This document shows positions 6,361 to 10,562 of a stretch of DNA of 10,562 bases, in pieces (within the stretch, counting starts at the first letter, position 1; each line of letters begins with the position of its first letter). The notes beneath the pieces are model-generated. The model was not told the DNA's origin. It searched no databases and saw only the letters and a list, made by a program, of their open reading frames with translations. This DNA comes from Candidatus Dojkabacteria bacterium (GTDB taxonomy: Bacteria > Patescibacteriota > Dojkabacteria > J137): positions 1 through 10,562 of the forward strand of contig JAGQLF010000029.1 of assembly GCA_020429545.1 (NCBI GenBank), given 5' to 3'. A program made the translations under genes and the position numbers.

Positions 6361-6671
6361 TAATACAGCTCAACTTCAAAAGCACCCTCTTGCCCACTAA
6401 AATAACCTGCTTGTTTGAATTTTTTGACAAGAGGATTTTGAGCTAGAAGTTTTTTTACCAGTGGTCTAACAACATTGCCTTTACCTGTTATAACTAGAAG
6501 ATTTTTTTTATCGTAGTAATGACTATCTTCGATAAATTCAAATAATATTTTTTCAATATCTGCATGGTCAATAATTCCAAATTCATGAAAATCTAATTCT
6601 GCATCGAATACTTGCATATTTAGTTGTCTTGCCATCCTGAGCATGTCGAATGGTGACAAGTCATATGACAT
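6360..6671 (-). CDS. Small Smr-domain protein
   Basis: Smr domains (C-terminal domain of MutS2) bind and often nick DNA or RNA. The ORF has 103 codons from ATG 6671. The Smr core runs from about residue 22 to the end: AELDFHE matches the LDLHG motif, LLVITGKGN matches the IIHGKG motif, and NPLVKKFKQA followed by GAFEVEL is the usual closing strand. Two variations stand out: Gly after LDxH is Glu, and the His of HGKG is Thr, so nuclease activity may be changed. I report the outermost ATG, but residues 6-14 (SPFDMLRMA) are encoded by an imperfect palindromic repeat at 6628-6660. ATG 6617 (MQVFDAELDFHE, 86 residues), just before the domain, is therefore a serious alternative start. Upstream is the ABC exporter gene (35 bp gap). 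The stop TAG abuts the palindrome before rarA. Confidence 0.85.
   Translation of the reverse strand: MSYDLSPFDMLRMARQLNMQVFDAELDFHEFGIIDHADIEKILFEFIEDSHYYDKKNLLVITGKGNVVRPLVKKLLAQNPLVKKFKQAGYFSGQEGAFEVELY
6628..6660. repeat. Imperfect palindromic repeat inside the smr 5' region
   Basis: The + strand starts CTTGCCATCCTGAGCATG and ends GTCGAATGGTGACAAG; the outer 9 positions of each arm pair apart from one C/A mismatch and one wobble. It strongly resembles, from memory, the widespread dispersed palindrome containing CATCCTGAGCATGTCGAAGG. On the minus strand it is read through by the Smr frame as SPFDMLRMA. Confidence 0.55.
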
Positions 6672-6706
6672 TCATAGACAGGCAGATAACCCCTCCATGA
6701 CATAAA

Positions 6707-8476
6707 TTAGTATATTTCAAAATTCTCTAAAAGTTTTTTATCTCCTTCAACCTGGTATTGTAGTAATTCACGATAAATTCCTTCCCTACCAGATAATTCT
6801 TTAGGACTACCTGAATCTACTATCTTTCCATTATCTATGACTAAGATCTTATCTACATTTTGAATAGTTGAAAATCTGTGAGCAATAATTATTACAATTC
6901 TATCTTGCATCAAAACTTCCATTGCCTTTTGTACTTCAGCTTCTGATTTTGAGTCTAAGTTACTTGTTGCTTCATCTAAAATTACAATCGGGCTATTATG
7001 TAAAATTGCTCTTGCAATTTGTATTCTTTGTTTTTGGCCACCAGATAATTTAACCCCTCTTTCACCAACTTGAGTATCTAGTTTTCTATCAAAATTAGAT
7101 ACAAATGACCATGCATTGGCCGATTTTAGAGCATTAATAATTTCTTCATCTGTTGAAGATGTTCCATAAGATACATTCTCCCTAATAGTTGTAGAAAACA
7201 GTTCGTTCTCTTGAAAGACAAGGGAAATCAGATTTCTAACTTCATTATGGCTTAGATCTGAATATTCGTGATTATCTACAAGTATTTCACCACCAGTTGG
7301 ATTATAAAATTTATTTATCAAATTAATAATTGTTGTTTTTCCTGCACCTGAATGTCCAACAAGTGCTACCTTTTCATTTCTATTAATTTTAAATGAAACT
7401 AGATCTAATATATTCTTATCTTCTTTACTGTACTTGAATGAAACATTCTTAAACTCAATGCTTTTTCCTGTAATGCTTGAATTTTCAATTTCTACTTTGT
7501 AATCTTCAGTTTCTTCTAAATCTAAAATTTCAAAGAACTCTTTTGTACCTGCTTCCGTTTGTTGGATTTGTGTCAGAATAAATGACATTGCAAATAAGGG
7601 TCTCCTTACTTGCATTATCAGCTGCATAAGTAAAATTACGTCTCCAAAAGTATAGTTTCTTTCAAAAGCGTTGTAGAAAATAACTAAATTCATTCCAAGT
7701 AATACCAACTCTAAGCTAAAGTTTCTAGCAAAATCAAAAATGTGAAAAGTCCTGCTTTGATTAGCATAAATATCATTTACAGTTTTTTGCTCTTCATCAA
7801 CGTACTTGTATTCATTTTCTTGATTAGAAAATCCTTTTACTAATCTCATATTTAAGATTACCTCCTGAATTCTTCCTCTTGTATTATCCTCATGCTTATT
7901 CTTAAATACTTCTTTCTCTCCCCATTTTTTAGATGAGTAATAACTTAGTGCTGTATATATTGGAAATAGAAGAATTGTAAATAATGCCACCTGCCAACTA
8001 AATATAAACATTGTTATAAGCGTAAAAATGCTTAACAATATGCTTGGAAATATAAAGTTAGAGGCTGTCTTCATAAAACTCTCAACTGAAGAAATCCCTC
8101 TATTTAATTGATGAATGACCTTACCAGAAATCTCTGTATCAAAATATGTTTGGGGAAGTCTAAATATATGATCGTAAAATTTAGCAATTAAGAATCTTCT
8201 GATTTCACCACCAAAATGATCTCCAATCCTCTGTGAAACTGAACTCAGAACTTGATTAAGAACAGCTAAGCCAAACCCTATCAACAAAAACAGTATTAAT
8301 TTATTGAGATCACCAGTCTCGCTTTCAATTTGCTTTTCTACTTCATCAACAACGACTTTGGAAACGAAAGGGATTATTTGACTAAGTATTGAGGTAAAAA
8401 CAGATAGTCCCAAGATTAAATACATTATCTTATGTAAAGGCTTTGAAATTTTTATAAGTCTTGTAATGTTTTTCAT
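6707..8476 (-). CDS. Type I ABC exporter (MsbA/MdlB-like half transporter with fused TMD-NBD)
   Basis: This is a homodimer-type exporter moving lipids, peptides or drugs outward; the substrate cannot be read from sequence. I start at ATG 8476 (MKNITRLIKI, 589 residues) rather than the TTG two codons earlier, because an ATG and a strong promoter lie here. The N-terminal half is a six-helix exporter transmembrane domain, with hydrophobic blocks near residues 18-38, 60-78, 142-180 and 256-300. The coupling-helix region is LPQTYFDTEISGKVIHQLNR. The nucleotide-binding domain has Walker A GHSGAGKT (374-381), Q-loop VFQEN, signature LSGGQ (477-481), Walker B IVILDE (497-502), the D-loop in TSNLDSKS and the H-loop AHRFS (His 533). 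Every catalytic residue is present. The gene is divergent from umuD and precedes smr by 35 bp, so ABC-smr may be co-transcribed. Confidence 0.95.
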   Translation of the reverse strand: MKNITRLIKISKPLHKIMYLILGLSVFTSILSQIIPFVSKVVVDEVEKQIESETGDLNKLILFLLIGFGLAVLNQVLSSVSQRIGDHFGGEIRRFLIAKFYDHIFRLPQTYFDTEISGKVIHQLNRGISSVESFMKTASNFIFPSILLSIFTLITMFIFSWQVALFTILLFPIYTALSYYSSKKWGEKEVFKNKHEDNTRGRIQEVILNMRLVKGFSNQENEYKYVDEEQKTVNDIYANQSRTFHIFDFARNFSLELVLLGMNLVIFYNAFERNYTFGDVILLMQLIMQVRRPLFAMSFILTQIQQTEAGTKEFFEILDLEETEDYKVEIENSSITGKSIEFKNVSFKYSKEDKNILDLVSFKINRNEKVALVGHSGAGKTTIINLINKFYNPTGGEILVDNHEYSDLSHNEVRNLISLVFQENELFSTTIRENVSYGTSSTDEEIINALKSANAWSFVSNFDRKLDTQVGERGVKLSGGQKQRIQIARAILHNSPIVILDEATSNLDSKSEAEVQKAMEVLMQDRIVIIIAHRFSTIQNVDKILVIDNGKIVDSGSPKELSGREGIYRELLQYQVEGDKKLLENFEIY

Positions 8477-8487
8477 CGGCAAATGAC

Positions 8488-8516
8488 ATTATAACCCTAC
8501 TTGTAATAAATTTGAA
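8488..8516 (-). promoter_or_regulatory. Promoter of the ABC exporter gene
   Basis: The minus strand carries TTCAAA (8516-8511), a 17-bp spacer and a perfect TATAAT (8493-8488). The box lies 11 bases before ATG 8476, leaving a 5' leader of only about 5 nt and no room for a ribosome-binding site. Confidence 0.65.
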
Positions 8517-8573
8517 TTAACCTGAGAATGATTAGTAATAAAAAATAAACTTCGAGCAAATTTGAGTATCTGT

Positions 8574-8584
8574 TAATATTATTT
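8574..8584 (+). promoter_or_regulatory. Probable -10 region of umuD
   Basis: The AT-rich run TAATATTATTT lies directly before ATG 8585. It offers TAATAT ending 5 bases, or TATTAT ending 2 bases, before the start codon. No convincing -35 or Shine-Dalgarno is seen upstream. I also saw no LexA-type box of the E. coli (CTGT-N8-ACAG) or Bacillus (CGAAC-N4-GTTCG) form between 8477 and 8584. Confidence 0.35.
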
Positions 8585-9010
8585 ATGAAGCTTCAAATAT
8601 CTATTCCTAATATAACCTCGAAAGTCCTGATTCCTGTTTTTAGCACATCTGTATCCGCAGGTTTTCCCTCTCCTGCTGATGATTTTATTGATAGAAAACT
8701 AGATTTAAATGAATATTTAATTAAACATCCAGCAGCTTCATATTTTGTTAAAGTAAACGGGGAATCAATGAAGGATGTTGGGATTAATACAGGAGATTTA
8801 CTTCTTGTAGACAGATCTTTAGATGTAAAAAACGGAAGTATTGTAATTGCTGCAATTGATGGTGAATTTACAGTGAAGCGAGTTATAAAAAAGGATGATG
8901 GACTATACTTAGTCCCAGAGAATGAATCTTATTTGCCAATTAAAATAGATGAAGAAGATGAGTTTCAAATTTTTGGTGTAGTTAAGAATGTGATTAAAGC
9001 TCTTATATAG
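8585..9010 (+). CDS. umuD: UmuD-like self-cleaving SOS mutagenesis protein (S24 peptidase)
   Basis: UmuD cleaves itself on RecA filaments, and UmuD' activates the UmuC polymerase. The protein has 141 residues against 139 in E. coli and aligns end to end. The cleavage site is Ala25-Gly26 in SVSAGFPSPADDF (Cys-Gly in E. coli). The catalytic serine is Ser61 in VNGESMKDVG and the general base is Lys98 in DGEFTVKRV. The hallmark strings DLNEYLIKHPAASYFVKVNG and SIVIAAIDGEFTVK are conserved. There is no N-terminal helix-turn-helix, so this is UmuD rather than LexA. ATG 8585 gives the expected short N-terminal arm. The gene is followed 117 bp later by umuC; the usual umuDC arrangement is much tighter, and the gap here contains a repeat. 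Confidence 0.95.
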   Translation: MKLQISIPNITSKVLIPVFSTSVSAGFPSPADDFIDRKLDLNEYLIKHPAASYFVKVNGESMKDVGINTGDLLLVDRSLDVKNGSIVIAAIDGEFTVKRVIKKDDGLYLVPENESYLPIKIDEEDEFQIFGVVKNVIKALI

Positions 9011-9030
9011 AGTTTCTTATTATATCTATA

Positions 9031-9116
9031 GGCGTGGGGGAGTAATTTATCTTATCATATTATGAAGATTGATCGAGATTGCTTCGTCGTACCTCCTCGC
9101 TAAACGCCATAATATG
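9031..9116. repeat. Inverted-repeat-rich insertion-like element between umuD and umuC
   Basis: The 117-bp gap contains three pairing arms. CATATTATG (9056-9064) is exactly complementary to CATAATATG (9108-9116). GGCGT (9031-9035) pairs with ACGCC (9104-9108), and CGAG (9074-9077) pairs with CTCG (9096-9099). The core GATTGCTTCGTCGTACCTCC resembles, from memory, a widespread dispersed intergenic repeat (GATTGCTTCGTC...CTCCTCGCAATGAC). The stretch is GC-richer than its flanks. Confidence 0.55.
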
Positions 9117-9122
9117 TATAAT
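9117..9122 (+). promoter_or_regulatory. -10 box of umuC
   Basis: A perfect TATAAT ends 5 bases before the umuC ATG (9128), the same spacing as at rarA, predicting transcription from about the start codon. No clear -35 is present at 9094-9099 (TCCTCG). An AGGA lies only 2 bases from the ATG, too close for a normal Shine-Dalgarno. Confidence 0.5.
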
Positions 9123-9127
9123 AGGAT

Positions 9128-10420
9128 ATGAAACAAAAAGTATTTGCTCTAATTGACTGCAATAACTTTTTTGCCTCTTGTGAAAGAGTTTTTAATCCAG
9201 CATTAGTTGGAAAGCCAATAGCAATTTTATCTAACAATGATGGGTGCATTATTGCAAGATCCGCTGAAACTAAAAAATTAGGTATTCCTATGGGAGCTCC
9301 TTTTCATAAATGGAAAGATTTAATAGAACAACATAATGTAAAAGTGTTCTCTGCTAACTTTCATTTGTATGGAGATTTATCTAATAGAGTAATGAACATT
9401 TTAGGAGATTTTGCACCAGATGTTCAGGTTTATTCAATTGACGAAGCATTTTTAGATATAACTAATTTAAAAATAGATGACTATAAAGAGTTTGCAAGTA
9501 AAATAAAGAAGACAATAATGAAATGGACTGGTGTACCTGTTTCTGTTGGTATTGCACCAACAAAGACACTGGCAAAAATTGCGACAGAAGAAGCAAAACA
9601 ATTTGAAGAAAATAAAGGAACATATGTTTTTAATAATGAAACTGAAATTGATAATGTGCTAAAACAACTTCTAGTCTACGAAATTTGGGGCATTGGTTAT
9701 AACCTAACAAAATTTATGAACTCTAATGGAATTTATACTGCCTATGATTTAAAACAAGCAGATGAAACTTGGCTTAGAGCAAAAACATCGGTAACAGTTC
9801 AACGTACACAATTTGAATTACGAAGTATCCATTGTATAGAAGGTGTTGAAAATAAAGAAATTAAAAAGCATATTATTAGTTCAAGATCTTTTAGCCATAA
9901 AGTAACAGAACTAAATGAATTAAAAGAATCTGTTGCAAGCTATATTGGAAGAGCCGCTGAAAAGTTAAGAAAGCAAAATTCAATTTGCTCGTATGTAGGA
10001 GTTTCTCTTGTTACATTTCAAAAAACTAGTTCTTCTACTTGGTATCACAAAAACTACAGTTATAAATCATACTTTATGTCGTTAGATACACCAACAGACT
10101 ACACACCTGATCTAATTAGTGCTGCTGAATCTTGTGTAGACAAAATATTTATCAAAGGTTTACAGTACAAAAAATCTTTAGTTGAACTTGGAGGAATTCT
10201 TCCTAAAAATAGTCAAAAAGTAAACTTATTTGATCAAAATTATAAATTTAGAAATAAAAATTTAGTTATGAATGCATATGACGAAATAAACAAAACTTGG
10301 GGAAGTAGTACAATTAAAACTGCTTCAATGGGAACAAAACAAACATGGAAGGCTAAAAGTAATTTAATGAGTCCAAGATACACAACCAGTTGGGATGAAC
10401 TCAAGGTTATAGAATTATAA
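9128..10420 (+). CDS. umuC: UmuC-like Y-family DNA polymerase V catalytic subunit
   Basis: UmuC carries out error-prone translesion synthesis with UmuD'2. The protein has 430 residues against 422 in E. coli UmuC. Palm motif 1 is FALIDCNNFFASCERVFNP with metal ligand Asp10 and Phe15 at the steric-gate position (Tyr11 in E. coli). SNNDGCIIARSAE is the UmuC finger signature. YSIDEAFLDI supplies Asp105 and Glu106. VSVGIAPTKTLAKIA and YEIWGIGYNLTKFM (helix-hairpin-helix region) follow, then the little-finger domain from about 240 (SSRSFSHKV, AAEKLRKQNSICSYVGVSL). The C-terminus holds the DUF4113 tail of UmuC proteins: KSLVELGGILP, VNLFDQ, then LMSPRYTTSWDELKV. DUF4113 and the preceding umuD separate it from DinB/Pol IV. 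All catalytic residues are intact. It has its own -10 box, so it may be transcribed apart from umuD. Confidence 0.96.
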   Translation: MKQKVFALIDCNNFFASCERVFNPALVGKPIAILSNNDGCIIARSAETKKLGIPMGAPFHKWKDLIEQHNVKVFSANFHLYGDLSNRVMNILGDFAPDVQVYSIDEAFLDITNLKIDDYKEFASKIKKTIMKWTGVPVSVGIAPTKTLAKIATEEAKQFEENKGTYVFNNETEIDNVLKQLLVYEIWGIGYNLTKFMNSNGIYTAYDLKQADETWLRAKTSVTVQRTQFELRSIHCIEGVENKEIKKHIISSRSFSHKVTELNELKESVASYIGRAAEKLRKQNSICSYVGVSLVTFQKTSSSTWYHKNYSYKSYFMSLDTPTDYTPDLISAAESCVDKIFIKGLQYKKSLVELGGILPKNSQKVNLFDQNYKFRNKNLVMNAYDEINKTWGSSTIKTASMGTKQTWKAKSNLMSPRYTTSWDELKVIEL

Positions 10421-10427
10421 GCACTTT

Positions 10428-10443
10428 CCTCCCTTGAGGGAGG
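10428..10443. repeat. Hairpin-forming repeat downstream of umuC
   Basis: CCTCCCT-TG-AGGGAGG is a perfect inverted repeat with 7-bp arms, 8 bases after the umuC stop. It could end transcription, but no T-run follows on either strand. From memory, CCTCCCTTGAGGGAGG units of this kind are common in dispersed intergenic repeats of many bacteria, so I call it a repeat rather than a terminator. Confidence 0.6.
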
Positions 10444-10451
10444 TGCTGAGT

Positions 10452-10470
10452 CATGAAGTAGTACTTCATG
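10452..10470. repeat. Second perfect hairpin downstream of umuC
   Basis: CATGAAGTA-G-TACTTCATG has 9-bp arms around a single base, placed 8 bp after the CCTCCC hairpin and followed by GCGAGGCAGTGGGTG. Together with the first hairpin it looks like one composite intergenic element of about 65 bp (10421-10485). Confidence 0.6.
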
Positions 10471-10492
10471 GCGAGGCAGTGGGTGTAATCAG

Positions 10493-10516
10493 AACTATTT
10501 AAGTTTCAGAATAGTT
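10493..10516. terminator. Weak possible stem-loop terminator near the right edge
   Basis: AACTATT (10493-10499) pairs with AATAGTT (10510-10516) across a 10-base loop, followed by TCTTCAATATC. The stem is short and AT-rich and there is no long T-run, so this is a weak call. It could serve umuC or a convergent gene beyond the window. I see no gene in 10421-10562. Confidence 0.2.
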
Positions 10517-10562
10517 TCTTCAATATCAATAACAATTTAATCTATTTTATTATTCACATCCT

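Noticed and set aside
6687..6698. GGAGGGG on the minus strand as a Shine-Dalgarno for the Smr gene
   Set aside because: It lies about 18 bases from ATG 6671 and even farther from ATG 6617, outside the working distance.
10495..10560. Possible minus-strand gene end reading DVNNKID, then a TAA, then IVIDIEETILKLK and TAG
   Set aside because: It looks faintly coding, but it is broken by an in-frame TAA and only 22 codons are visible; chance in AT-rich DNA is as likely as a pseudogene tail. The sequence beyond 10562 would settle it.
1..10562. tRNA, rRNA, CRISPR array, transposase or phage genes
   Set aside because: Read through for cloverleaf arms, conserved rRNA strings, evenly spaced direct repeats and integrase/transposase motifs; none seen. 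The palindromic elements are too few and too varied to form an array.

Overview
The window is AT-rich; most 60-base rows I counted are about 27-30% G+C. It reads like chromosomal DNA of a small-genome bacterium, most plausibly of the Candidate Phyla Radiation (Patescibacteria). That placement is an inference from three things: the style of the surface proteins (DUF2341/LamG, DUF4215-type cysteine repeats, dockerin-like C-termini), the lack of convincing Shine-Dalgarno sites, and several GC-rich palindromic intergenic repeats. No rRNA or other phylogenetic marker is present. UGA is used as a stop (ends at 3298 and 5123), so the UGA=Gly code of Gracilibacteria and Absconditabacteria is unlikely.

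Layout. Bases 2-934 (+) hold the 3' part of a RodZ-like morphogenesis protein whose start lies left of the window. Bases 938-5073 (-) hold a cell-surface cluster read right to left. It contains a DUF2341/LamG/DUF4215 protein ending in two dockerin-like repeats, a small three-helix CBU_0592-type membrane protein, and a large secreted protein with three cysteine repeats, a possible TIM-barrel domain and the same pair of dockerin-like repeats. Bases 5123-8476 (-) hold rarA (AAA+ replication-fork ATPase), an Smr-domain protein and a full-length type I ABC exporter. Bases 8585-10420 (+), divergent from the exporter, hold a umuD/umuC pair encoding a self-cleaving UmuD and a Y-family polymerase.

How the genes relate. 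RarA and UmuDC both act at stalled or damaged replication forks, and Smr proteins act on nucleic acids, so the right half is a loose DNA-damage/replication group interrupted by an exporter. The left half is envelope biology: RodZ for shape and wall synthesis, plus two surface proteins that share a C-terminal module and probably a common attachment or processing route.

The most interesting points are: (1) the shared cysteine-bracketed dockerin-like tandem in two neighbouring surface proteins of otherwise different architecture; (2) a sharp G+C step inside the LamG protein, suggesting a mosaic origin; (3) TATAAT-like -10 boxes only 5-11 bases before start codons, suggesting leaderless or near-leaderless mRNAs; (4) four palindromic repeat-like elements, one apparently translated as the N-terminus of the Smr protein and one separating umuD from umuC. 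I found no tRNA, rRNA, CRISPR array, insertion sequence or origin.
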